A DNA stretch of 64,000 nucleotides from Clostridium acetobutylicum ATCC 824 (lineage in GTDB: Bacteria; Bacillota; Clostridia; Clostridiales; Clostridiaceae): NCBI RefSeq assembly GCF_000008765.1, contig NC_003030.1, forward strand, positions 1,088,001 to 1,152,000, read 5' to 3'. A program made the translations under genes and the position numbers. Shown here in pieces: positions 52,057 to 60,343 of the stretch (position 1 is its first letter; every line of letters starts with the position of its first letter). The notes beneath the pieces were generated by a model. It was not told the origin of the DNA, searched no databases, and worked only from the letters and a program-made list of their open reading frames with translations.

Positions 52057-52079
52057 GATATTTTCCTATGTTTTTTATT
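52033..52079. terminator. Terminator overlapping the end of the DUF488 gene
   Basis: A stem of about 19 bp (52033-52051 with 52058-52076, one G-U pair) is followed by T residues; it can also serve the convergent dacF-type gene. Confidence 0.8.
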
Positions 52080-53360
52080 TTACCAAGAACTTTTATTTCT
52101 TCCTTTAAAGAATTTAACTAAACCAAAGACTAATAGTGCAATAACAGCTAAGAAGGCTACGACTATGCCTGAGTATAGGAATTTATTATCAGCCATGATA
52201 TTTTTAGTTGAAATCGAAGGGTAAAGCTTGTATTGTTTTAAAGTATCTCTTTCCTTCAAAGTTAAATTACCTACAGCTGTATCAGTGCTTAAATTCCAAG
52301 GATTAATAGAAATCTTCTCTGTTAATTTTTTTTCTGAATCATTAAAGGAATTTTTATAATAAGTTACATCCTCCTTAGGTACTAAAGGAACCTTTATAGT
52401 TTTGTAGTAACCAAAATATTTTAGAGGCCTGTACTTAATTATTTCATATTTATATACTTTATTTTTATGATATAAAATAGTAGGTTTTATGCTGTAGCTA
52501 TAATTAATAAGGTTATTCATGTCCTTAAAAACTTGAACATCATCCTTATCATATTGAGATTTCATTACTACGCCTATTATTTTCTTATTATTTCTATTAA
52601 ATATAGTTATTAAACATCTTCCTGCTTCATTTGTATAACCGGTTTTACCACCGATGCAGGTTTTGTCATAAACTGGTTCTTTAGGATCTATTATTTTATT
52701 TGTGTTTTTTAATTCTGGTTTTGCACCATCATTAAGGGTTACTGTGGTTTTTTGTGTAGATATTGTTTTTAGTATCCAATTTATTGAAAAAGCAGTTTTG
52801 GCTATTCTACTCATGTCATAAGCTGTAGAGTAATGGTCTGGATCATGAAGTCCATTGGGAGTTACAAAGTGAGTATTTTTAAGCCCTAGCTTTTTAACTT
52901 CATTATTCATAATAATAGAAAAATCTTTTTTTACCTCATCAGTAGGAGAGTTGATTTTATTTATAAGATTTGCAGCTATAACATATGCCATATCATTGGC
53001 CGAATACATTAAAAGAGATTTTAATACAACATCACTTGGTAGCTTCTCGCCTACATTTAATGGATGAATATTCTTATCAAACGAATATTCAGGCTGTTCT
53101 TTAGCACTCTCGGAGTAATAAAGATAATCTGATGGCTTTTTATTTTCGTTTAAAATTATAGATGTTAATAATTTTGTTGTACTTGCAGGAAAAGCTTTTG
53201 CATCTTGATTTTTAGCGTAGATAACTTCTCCAGTTTTGGCATCAATTGATATAGCAGAGGTTCCAGCAATATCAGGTTGATTGACTGCCGCTAGTGCACT
53301 TGAAGAAATAGATAAGGAAAGTATTCCAGATAACAAAATTGATAAAAGTTTACGTTTCAA
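52080..53360 (-). CDS. D-alanyl-D-alanine carboxypeptidase (S11, DacF-like)
   Basis: A penicillin-binding protein that trims the terminal D-Ala of peptidoglycan stem peptides. The 426-residue protein has a signal peptide (cleavage near SALAAVN), catalytic PASTTKLLT (Ser60, Lys63), YSANDMAY (SxN) and GGKTGYT (KTG). A C-terminal membrane helix and basic tail (about 402-424) anchor it outside the cell. The start is TTG with GGAG nine bases upstream. Sporulation DacF and vegetative DacA types cannot be separated here. Confidence 0.93.
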   Translation of the reverse strand: MKRKLLSILLSGILSLSISSSALAAVNQPDIAGTSAISIDAKTGEVIYAKNQDAKAFPASTTKLLTSIILNENKKPSDYLYYSESAKEQPEYSFDKNIHPLNVGEKLPSDVVLKSLLMYSANDMAYVIAANLINKINSPTDEVKKDFSIIMNNEVKKLGLKNTHFVTPNGLHDPDHYSTAYDMSRIAKTAFSINWILKTISTQKTTVTLNDGAKPELKNTNKIIDPKEPVYDKTCIGGKTGYTNEAGRCLITIFNRNNKKIIGVVMKSQYDKDDVQVFKDMNNLINYSYSIKPTILYHKNKVYKYEIIKYRPLKYFGYYKTIKVPLVPKEDVTYYKNSFNDSEKKLTEKISINPWNLSTDTAVGNLTLKERDTLKQYKLYPSISTKNIMADNKFLYSGIVVAFLAVIALLVFGLVKFFKGRNKSSW

Positions 53361-53598
53361 AGGTCATCGCTCCAATAAATTTTATTTTATATAGGTTTTC
53401 TATGTAAAAGTACACTTATTTTAGAAATTAATAATAGCATATAGAACAAAAATAAATTATATTAGAAAGCCTATAGTCTACTTTACGAGTATAACATTTT
53501 AGGAGTCTAAGGGCAATGGATTAAGAAAAAATAGGTGCCTATTATATAAAGCGTAAAGAATATGCATAGCATGTCTTAAATGGATAGGCTAATTCTAT

Positions 53599-53636
53599 AA
53601 TAGCATGAATAAACCTAGTAGATTATTCATGCTATT
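53599..53636. terminator. Perfect 14-bp inverted repeat next to a small membrane-protein gene
   Basis: AATAGCATGAATAA (53599-53612) and its exact complement (53623-53636) lie eight bases beyond the stop of the minus-strand gene. T runs are weak, so it is a probable rather than certain terminator. The rest of 53361-53598 shows no gene. Confidence 0.6.
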
Positions 53637-53643
53637 TATAGAG

Positions 53644-53991
53644 TTAAGCGTCAGTAGATTTTTTATTGGATTTGACAAAGTATAATGATGCGGCAATTAA
53701 TACTATATAAATAATCAAGTAGGTCACAGATAATGTACCTGTTCTTGAAAATAAGAGAAAGTACAGAAAAATTACAAAGGATACAGCAGTCCAAAACATT
53801 GAAATATAGGATAATTTGCTGTTACGTTCTCTCCATGAAATAGGATCTTTCATGTTTCCTAAAATTTTTTCACGATTTTTATTTCCTGGGGATGTTTTGG
53901 AAACCAAACTTCTATAATAGAATGAAAGTAAAGCACCTATTATTGTAAGGGCAAAGAAAAAGTATTTAAGAGATATGGTTGTAACATTCAT
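53644..53991 (-). CDS. Small membrane protein, unknown function
   Basis: A 115-residue protein with three hydrophobic segments (LKYFFFALTIIGALLSFYY; about 62-82; about 86-104) and a polar loop with many charged residues between the first two. No family is recognised. AGAGGTGA lies eight bases before the ATG used; the frame is open to a GTG three codons earlier. Confidence 0.6.
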   Translation of the reverse strand: MNVTTISLKYFFFALTIIGALLSFYYRSLVSKTSPGNKNREKILGNMKDPISWRERNSKLSYISMFWTAVSFVIFLYFLLFSRTGTLSVTYLIIYIVLIAASLYFVKSNKKSTDA

Positions 53992-54138
53992 AAGCTTCAC
54001 CTCTAATTAAGATAAAATTATATTTACTGTATATAAAGTATTCCCATAAATAAGATGAAGTATGCAATAAAAAATGTTATAGTATGTGAAATAAAGACTT
54101 TCCCCCTGATTTTTTATATCGGGGGGAATTATTAGTAA

Positions 54139-54636
54139 TTAATTTTTTTTTGTATGAACTGTTATGTTGTGAAACTTATCAAGGAACCTCATTAAGTCCC
54201 AGTATTTATATTCAACATATGGTTCTTCATCCGTTCGAAGATCACTTTTGATATCATTTTTTTGTATTATCTTATCAATGGTTTTGTTGTTATGTTTAAA
54301 CTTAACTATATAGATGTCATCAGAATCAACATCTATTTCTAGTATTCCAAGATTTATAGATTTTTCTTTTAACTTTTTTATGGATATAACTTTTGATTTT
54401 ATCGTTGGTATCTTACTTAACTTATATATCATAAAATTTCTTGAAGATTTTAATATCAAAAAAAGTATGAAGCCTAATATTAAAACCCATAAGTACATCT
54501 CTATTATATATTGTTTCGTGAAGAAATAAGTTATATAACTAAATACCGTGAATTTTAAAATAACGTAAAGCAATATAGGTCCTAAAATAAAGGAAATAAA
54601 AAAAGCTAAAGAAGCATTTAGTAATTTATTCTTCAT
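54139..54636 (-). CDS. Membrane protein with cytoplasmic C-terminal domain, unknown function
   Basis: About 165 residues: two membrane helices (LAFFISFILGPILLYVILKF; MYLWVLILGFILFLIL) and a basic, beta-rich C-terminal domain (IPTIKSKVISIKKLKEKSI, DIYIVKFKHNNKTIDKII). No family is recognised. The start is uncertain: GGAGATGAT sits seven bases before ATG 54636, while two ATGs at 54654 and 54645 overlap or precede that site. Confidence 0.55.
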   Translation of the reverse strand: MKNKLLNASLAFFISFILGPILLYVILKFTVFSYITYFFTKQYIIEMYLWVLILGFILFLILKSSRNFMIYKLSKIPTIKSKVISIKKLKEKSINLGILEIDVDSDDIYIVKFKHNNKTIDKIIQKNDIKSDLRTDEEPYVEYKYWDLMRFLDKFHNITVHTKKN

Positions 54637-54898
54637 ATCTGACATCATCTCCATGTAAACTTGTAAAACTATACTTTAGTGAAATAAACAATGAAGTATT
54701 TTATATAGATTAATTATACCATAAAAAATATGTTAACGAATAAAGAGTTACTATAAATTATGTTAATTATATAAATAGTAAGTAAAAATAATATAAAATT
54801 TTTATAGAGGTAGAATTTTCAAAAATGTGAGAAAATACTTTATATTTTGTATTCTATAGTTTATAATAAAATATATATTTTATTTTGGAGGGGTATAT

Positions 54899-55111
54899 AT
54901 GGGAAGTTGTCCATTTTTAACTACTACAGAAAAGGAGATTTCATGTTTTGAGGAATGTATTTTTTATAAAAATGAAAATACAAAGGAAGAATGTCCTTTT
55001 AAAAGTGTTGAAAAATTAGGTGATGATGGAATAACAAAGATGTACTATGATTACTTTATAAAAGGCAATAAATATTTGTCTAAAGAAGAGTACTCCAAAG
55101 GTACAATATAA
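54899..55111 (+). CDS. Small cysteine-containing protein (70 aa), unknown function
   Basis: A 70-residue protein with four cysteines (Cys4, 16, 20, 32; GSCPF, ISCFEECIFY, ECPFK), a spacing that could bind a metal ion or cluster. TGGAGGGG is a strong ribosome site. The NDK-like gene begins 53 bases later on the same strand with no terminator between, so they may be co-transcribed. Confidence 0.6.
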   Translation: MGSCPFLTTTEKEISCFEECIFYKNENTKEECPFKSVEKLGDDGITKMYYDYFIKGNKYLSKEEYSKGTI

Positions 55112-55164
55112 AAATGAATAAAATTACTTAATATTCTGAATGCTATGTTTGGAGGGGAAATAGC

Positions 55165-55569
55165 ATGAGAAGAGTATTATTAATATTAAAACCCACTATT
55201 GTAGAGAGAAAGCTAATAGGTAAGGTACTAAGCTTCTACGAAGGTTCTGGATTTCGTATAGAGGATTTAAAAATTACAAAATTATATGAATTAGAGAATG
55301 TTATAAATGATGATGTTATGAAGAAAGTGGGTATGAATTTTGGTTTAGAGAATAGAGTAGTTATAGTTGTACTTTTGTATGACAATTTTAATCTGAACTT
55401 TGAAGAATTGAAAAGTGAATTAAAGATTTATCTTAACACTATAAATGGAAATAGTGAAGGTAATGAAATATATATGTCTTATAATGAAGATGTAAATGAA
55501 GTAATAGAGGTTTTGTTTCCTAAAGTCAGTAAGTTTGCCTTTAAGGGAAGTAAGGCTACTAGTGTTTAA
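55165..55569 (+). CDS. Nucleoside diphosphate kinase-like protein lacking the catalytic histidine
   Basis: A 134-residue protein whose N-terminus matches NDK: LLILKPTIVERKLIGKV, where true NDK has KPDxVxR. The end also aligns: GNEIYMSYNEDVNEVIEVLFP sits where NDK has NxIHGSDSxExAxxEI. The phosphate-accepting histidine is replaced by Tyr103, and there is no histidine anywhere in the protein. The middle of the fold (the Kpn loop region) is shortened. It should therefore be inactive as NDK and may bind nucleotides or act as a regulator. GGAGGGGA precedes the ATG. Confidence 0.72.
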   Translation: MRRVLLILKPTIVERKLIGKVLSFYEGSGFRIEDLKITKLYELENVINDDVMKKVGMNFGLENRVVIVVLLYDNFNLNFEELKSELKIYLNTINGNSEGNEIYMSYNEDVNEVIEVLFPKVSKFAFKGSKATSV

Positions 55570-55593
55570 TTATATAGCTAATAATGTTTAATT

Positions 55594-55625
55594 AGATGCC
55601 TATAAGTTATAAGGCATCTTTCTTT
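55594..55625 (+). terminator. Terminator of the NDK-like gene
   Basis: AGATGCCTATA pairs with ATAAGGCATCT (one mismatch region), followed by TTCTTTAT. Confidence 0.75.
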
Positions 55626-55753
55626 ATATAGATATGTATATATTACACAAACAATTGTATTTTGTTCTAAAACATGTTAAGATAATTATAATATTAGAGG
55701 AAACCTATGTCAGTGTATATTTTGCTTTTTATCAAATTTTAGGAGGGCTATAG

Positions 55754-57043
55754 ATGGATAAAATTAAGATAGGAATTTTGGGGCTTGGTAATGTAGGCAG
55801 AGGAGTTTTAAAAATACTCAATACAAATAAAGAAGAAATACAAAAAAGGTCGGGGTATGATATAGAAATTGGAAAAATTCTTGTAAGAAATATAGATAAG
55901 AATAGGGGAATAGATGTACCTCGTGAATTGCTTACAGTAGACCCTGATGACATACTTGAAGATGAGTCTATAAAAATAGTTATTGAGGTAATAGGTGGAA
56001 TAAATCCAGCTAAGGACTATATATTAAGAGCTATGAAAAACAAAAAGCATGTTGTAACTGCAAATAAAATGCTTCTTGCAACAGAAGGCGATGAGTTATT
56101 TGATACTGCTGAAGAAGAGGGAGTTATGTTTTATTATGAAGCAAGTGTTGCTGGAGGAATTCCAATAATACATGCCATAAATGAAAGTCTTACTGCCAAT
56201 AAAATTGAACAATTAATAGGAATAATAAATGGAACTACAAATTATATTTTAACTAAAATGACTCTTGAAAAAATGAATTTTCATGATGCACTAAGAGAAG
56301 CACAGGAGAAAGGATTTGCAGAGGCTGACCCAACTTCTGATATAGAGGCTTATGATGCTATGTATAAGCTTGCTATATTAAGCTCACTTTCATTTGGTAC
56401 TAAGATAAATGTAGATGATGTATATAGAGAAGGAATAACAAAAATAGAACCTATAGATATAGAATTTGCGAGAGAGTTTGGATATGTAATAAAATTAGTA
56501 GCTATTGTAAAAGAAACTGAGACGGGACTTGAGATGAGGGTTCATCCTACTATGATACCAGAAAGGCATCCTCTTGCAAATGTTAATGATTCGTTTAATG
56601 CAATATTTATAAAAGGAAATGCTGTTGGGGATATAATGCTTTACGGAAGAGGAGCAGGTGATTTGCCAACTGGAAGCGCAGTTGTTGCAGATGTAATATC
56701 TATACTTAGAGGAAATGTTGATTTATCAGCTATAAGCACAGTCAAAAAGAACTACTGGAATAGAGAAATTAATCCTATGGACAAAACAAGAAGTGAGTAC
56801 TATGTGAGAATAACAGTCAAGGATTTGCCGGGTGTTCTTGGAGAAATTTCAATGATCTTTGGAGAAGAGGGGGTAAGTCTTCTTTCTGTTATGCAAAAGG
56901 GAAAGAGAGAAGAGTGTGTTACTGTAGTGTACTTTACCCATTCGGCCAATGAAGGAATGATAAAGAGTGCTATAGATAGAATTAAAAGTTCTAAGTATAC
57001 AAAGAGCGTGGATAATATCATAAGAATAGAAAATATACAATAA
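55754..57043 (+). CDS. hom: Homoserine dehydrogenase
   Basis: Reduces aspartate semialdehyde to homoserine, the branch point to threonine and methionine. The 429-residue protein has the Rossmann motif GLGNVGRGVL, the family signature GIINGTTNYILTKM and GFAEADPTSDIEA, and a C-terminal ACT domain (about 350-429; VKDLPGVLGEISMIF) that usually gives feedback control by threonine. AGGAGGG precedes the ATG. thrC follows 17 bases later. Confidence 0.95.
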   Translation: MDKIKIGILGLGNVGRGVLKILNTNKEEIQKRSGYDIEIGKILVRNIDKNRGIDVPRELLTVDPDDILEDESIKIVIEVIGGINPAKDYILRAMKNKKHVVTANKMLLATEGDELFDTAEEEGVMFYYEASVAGGIPIIHAINESLTANKIEQLIGIINGTTNYILTKMTLEKMNFHDALREAQEKGFAEADPTSDIEAYDAMYKLAILSSLSFGTKINVDDVYREGITKIEPIDIEFAREFGYVIKLVAIVKETETGLEMRVHPTMIPERHPLANVNDSFNAIFIKGNAVGDIMLYGRGAGDLPTGSAVVADVISILRGNVDLSAISTVKKNYWNREINPMDKTRSEYYVRITVKDLPGVLGEISMIFGEEGVSLLSVMQKGKREECVTVVYFTHSANEGMIKSAIDRIKSSKYTKSVDNIIRIENIQ

Positions 57044-57060
57044 ATATTGGAGGAAAACTG

Positions 57061-58551
57061 ATGAATCACATATATTATAAAAGTACCAGAAATAATGATG
57101 TTAGTATTTTAGCGTCTAGAGCTATTTTAAAGGGTATATCTGATGATGGTGGCTTGTATGTACCAGAGAGAGTACCAGAGCTTGATTTTGATATTAAAGA
57201 TATTGTTAATATGGATTATAAAGAAATAGCTTATAAAGTTATGAAGACTTTTTTTACCGATTTTACTGAAGAGGAGCTCAAGTACTGCATTGAAAATGCC
57301 TATGACAGCAAATTTGATACAGAAGAAATAGCTCCTATAAAAAAGGCAGGAGATACATATTTTTTAGAATTATATCATGGTCCTACCTTAGCATTTAAGG
57401 ATATGGCACTTTCAATTTTACCATATCTTTTAAAAACTGCTTCAAAGAAAAATGGAATTCAGGATAAAATAGTTATTTTAACAGCAACATCTGGCGATAC
57501 CGGAAAAGCAGCATTAGAAGGTTTTAAGGATGTTGAAGGTACCGAGATAATAGTGTTTTTCCCGAATGATGGAGTGAGTGAAGTTCAAAGACTTCAAATG
57601 GTAACACAGAAAGGAAAAAATACACATGTTGTGGCTATAAGAGGAAACTTTGATGATGCTCAAAGCGGAGTTAAAAAAATATTTACGGACAAAGAATTTA
57701 TACAGGAGCTTAAAGAGAATAATTGTGTATTTTCATCTGCAAACTCAATTAACATAGGAAGATTAGTTCCTCAGATAGTATATTATTTTTATGCTTATTC
57801 TAAGATGTGCTCAAAAGGTGAAATTAATTTTGGAGAAAAGATAAATTTTGTTGTTCCTACAGGCAATTTTGGAAATATACTAGCAGCATATTTTGCTAAG
57901 AGTATGGGAGTGCCTATTAATAAGCTAATATGTGCTTCAAATGACAATAAAGTTCTTTATGATTTCTTTGAAAATGGAACTTATGATAGAAATAGAGAGT
58001 TTGTAACTACAATATCACCTTCCATGGATATTTTAATTTCAAGTAACCTTGAAAGACTTATTTATCTTGTATGCGATAGAGATTCAAGCAAGGTGGCTGA
58101 TTTTATGAGAGAGCTTAGTGAAGGCGGAAAATATAATATAACAGAGAATATGAAGAAAAAACTTAAGGATTTTTATGCTGGATATGCTACAGAGGAAGAA
58201 ACTAAAAAGGCTATAGAAAAAATGTATAAAGAAAATAAATATCTTATAGACACTCATACGGCTGTAGCTTATAGTGTGTATGAAAAATATTTAAAGAATA
58301 CGAAGGATAAAGCAAAAACTGTTATAGCGTCAACTGCAAGTCCATACAAATTTACAAATGCAGTTATGACCTCTCTTGATAATAAATATGCTTCTTACGA
58401 CGATTTTGAACTCATGAAGAAGATGAGTGAGGTTATAAATAAGGATATACCAAGTGGTGTTAAAGGACTTAATGAAAGAAAAGTTATTCATAAAGATATT
58501 TGTAGTAAAGATGAAATGAAAAAAATAGTTAGAAGTTTTTTAGGTAAGTAG
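57061..58551 (+). CDS. thrC: Threonine synthase
   Basis: A PLP enzyme turning O-phosphohomoserine into threonine. The 496-residue protein is of the long type with an N-terminal domain before the PLP fold. HGPTLAFKDMAL carries the PLP lysine, TATSGDTGKAALEG binds the phosphate, and VVPTGNFGNILAAYFAK is conserved. GGAGG precedes the ATG. No homoserine kinase gene lies in this window, so that step must be encoded elsewhere. Confidence 0.95.
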   Translation: MNHIYYKSTRNNDVSILASRAILKGISDDGGLYVPERVPELDFDIKDIVNMDYKEIAYKVMKTFFTDFTEEELKYCIENAYDSKFDTEEIAPIKKAGDTYFLELYHGPTLAFKDMALSILPYLLKTASKKNGIQDKIVILTATSGDTGKAALEGFKDVEGTEIIVFFPNDGVSEVQRLQMVTQKGKNTHVVAIRGNFDDAQSGVKKIFTDKEFIQELKENNCVFSSANSINIGRLVPQIVYYFYAYSKMCSKGEINFGEKINFVVPTGNFGNILAAYFAKSMGVPINKLICASNDNKVLYDFFENGTYDRNREFVTTISPSMDILISSNLERLIYLVCDRDSSKVADFMRELSEGGKYNITENMKKKLKDFYAGYATEEETKKAIEKMYKENKYLIDTHTAVAYSVYEKYLKNTKDKAKTVIASTASPYKFTNAVMTSLDNKYASYDDFELMKKMSEVINKDIPSGVKGLNERKVIHKDICSKDEMKKIVRSFLGK

Positions 58552-58555
58552 CTAT

Positions 58556-58586
58556 AGGGGCTTGGAGAATATATCCAGGCCCTTTA
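58556..58586 (+). terminator. Hairpin after thrC
   Basis: AGGGGCTTGGA pairs with TCCAGGCCCTT around a short loop, but only three T follow, so termination may be weak and the ASCH gene may be partly co-transcribed. Confidence 0.5.
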
Positions 58587-58609
58587 GATGGTATTAGGAG
58601 GACATTAAT

Positions 58610-59083
58610 ATGGAAAGAGAACATGATACAGTAAAGAAAATGTGGACAGATTATTTAGGATTTATAGAAGAAGATATAGAGAATACTGAAAAAACGTATT
58701 CTTCATGGTATTTTGGAGGAGATAAAAATAGTGCAAATAATTTAGCTGATCTTGTAATGAAGGGAACTAAAAGAGGGACTACAAGTCTATACTACTTTTA
58801 TGAATTGGAAAATGATCCATTACCTAAAAAGGGTGATTTTAGTATAATTACGGATTATAGTGGTACAGCACAGTGTGTAATTGAAACTACTAAGGTAACA
58901 GTGCTGCCATTTAAGGAAGTAACAGAGGAGCTTGCGTTTATAGAGGGAGAGGGAGACAAATCTTTAGATTACTGGAAAAGAGCCCATATAAGCTTTTTTA
59001 CAAAAGAATTAGAAGAAGAAGGAAAGAAATTTTCAGAGGATATGCTAGTAGTATTTGAAGAATTTAAAGTGGTTTATAAATAA
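58610..59083 (+). CDS. ASCH domain protein
   Basis: A 157-residue soluble protein of the ASCH domain type, an RNA-binding-like beta barrel: NLADLVMKGTKRGTTSLYYF, DYSGTAQCVIETTKVTVLPF, and the final DYWKRAHISFFTKEL with MLVVFEEFKVVY. Such proteins may bind RNA; at least one related protein hydrolyses N4-acetylcytidine. The exact role here is unknown. AGGAGG precedes the ATG. Confidence 0.85.
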   Translation: MEREHDTVKKMWTDYLGFIEEDIENTEKTYSSWYFGGDKNSANNLADLVMKGTKRGTTSLYYFYELENDPLPKKGDFSIITDYSGTAQCVIETTKVTVLPFKEVTEELAFIEGEGDKSLDYWKRAHISFFTKELEEEGKKFSEDMLVVFEEFKVVYK

Positions 59084-59103
59084 ATTTAAGATATAGGTTT
59101 GAT

Positions 59104-59142
59104 AAAAAGCATACATAAAAATTGTATGCTTTTTATAATTTT
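59104..59142. terminator. Bidirectional terminator
   Basis: AAAAAGCATAC pairs with GTATGCTTTTT between convergent genes, with T-rich sequence on both strands. Confidence 0.85.
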
Positions 59143-60328
59143 ATTTATTATATTCTTCAAGTGCCTTTTTTAGTATAACTATAGAATTCTCTATGTCCTC
59201 TATACTTGTACAATATGAAAATCTTGCTTCGCTTTTTCCAAGGCCCAAAGTTGCATAAAAACCTGAAGCAGGAGCGAACATGACAGTTTCGTTGTTATAA
59301 GAAAAGTCTGTAAGAAGCCATTTTGCAAAGGCATCTGAATCATCTACTGGAAGCTTTGCTAATATATAAAATGCTCCTTCAGGTTTACTGCAGATAACTC
59401 CAGGAATACTACTAAGACCTGAATACATTATATCTCGTCTTTTCTTATAGGCCATTTTTACATCTGTTATATAGCTTCCCATTGTATTTATTAAATTTGC
59501 AGCAGCATATTGTTCAATAGTTGAAACACAAAGTCTTGCCTGACATAACTTAAGTATTTGGTGCATTAAGTCCTTATTTTTAGAAGCAACTAAACCAATT
59601 CTAGCACCGCAGGCACTATAATGTTTTGATATACTGTCAACGAGAATAACTCTATCAAGTATATCAGTTAAATGTATACTTGAAGTATATGGAACGTTAT
59701 CGAATATGAACTGTCTGTAAACTTCATCAGATATGATGAATAAGTTATACTCCTTTGCTATTTCTCCAAGCATTCGCATCTCCTCATAGGAATAGACTGT
59801 CCCAGTTGGATTGCAAGGATTTGAAAGCATAATACATTTAGTTTTATCAGTTATTTTAGCTATGATTTCTTCCTTTTTTGGAAGATGGAAGTTATCTTCT
59901 ATCTTTGTTTCAAAGGGAACAATTTTTGCACCCGAAACTTTTGCAAAACTATTGTAGTTAGAGTAAAATGGCTCAGGACTTAATATCTCATCACCAGGAT
60001 CACAGGTTGCCATTATTGCGAATTGTATGGCCTCACTTCCACCGTGAGTAATCATTATTTCATCCTTTTCGAAATATATGTTTGAATCAGACAAAGATCT
60101 TATAAAACTATCTATTAAAGTATCTATTCCTTGAGAATCAGAATATTTAACTATTTTTTCGTTATAATTTGTAATGCCCTGAAAGAAAGTATCAGGAGTT
60201 TTTACATCTGGCTGACCTATATTTAAATGGTATACTTTTATACCTCTATCTTCAGCAGCCTTTGAAAGTGGAACTAACTTTCTTATTGGTGAAAAATCCA
60301 TATTGTGAACTCTATTTGAGAAATTCAA
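59141..60328 (-). CDS. PLP-dependent aminotransferase, class I/II (aspartate aminotransferase-like)
   Basis: Transfers amino groups between an amino acid and a 2-oxo acid. The 395-residue protein shows LNIGQPDVKTPD, THGGSEAIQFA, SNPCNPTGTVYS, SDEVYRQF, and the PLP lysine in VDSISKHYSACGARIGL. It fits the Ib-type aspartate aminotransferase group, but the substrate is not fixed by sequence. The start is TTG with AGGAGG eight bases upstream. The NAPRTase gene ends 15 bases before it, so the two form one unit. Confidence 0.9.
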   Translation of the reverse strand: MNFSNRVHNMDFSPIRKLVPLSKAAEDRGIKVYHLNIGQPDVKTPDTFFQGITNYNEKIVKYSDSQGIDTLIDSFIRSLSDSNIYFEKDEIMITHGGSEAIQFAIMATCDPGDEILSPEPFYSNYNSFAKVSGAKIVPFETKIEDNFHLPKKEEIIAKITDKTKCIMLSNPCNPTGTVYSYEEMRMLGEIAKEYNLFIISDEVYRQFIFDNVPYTSSIHLTDILDRVILVDSISKHYSACGARIGLVASKNKDLMHQILKLCQARLCVSTIEQYAAANLINTMGSYITDVKMAYKKRRDIMYSGLSSIPGVICSKPEGAFYILAKLPVDDSDAFAKWLLTDFSYNNETVMFAPASGFYATLGLGKSEARFSYCTSIEDIENSIVILKKALEEYNK

Positions 60329-60343
60329 TTTAACATCCTCCTA

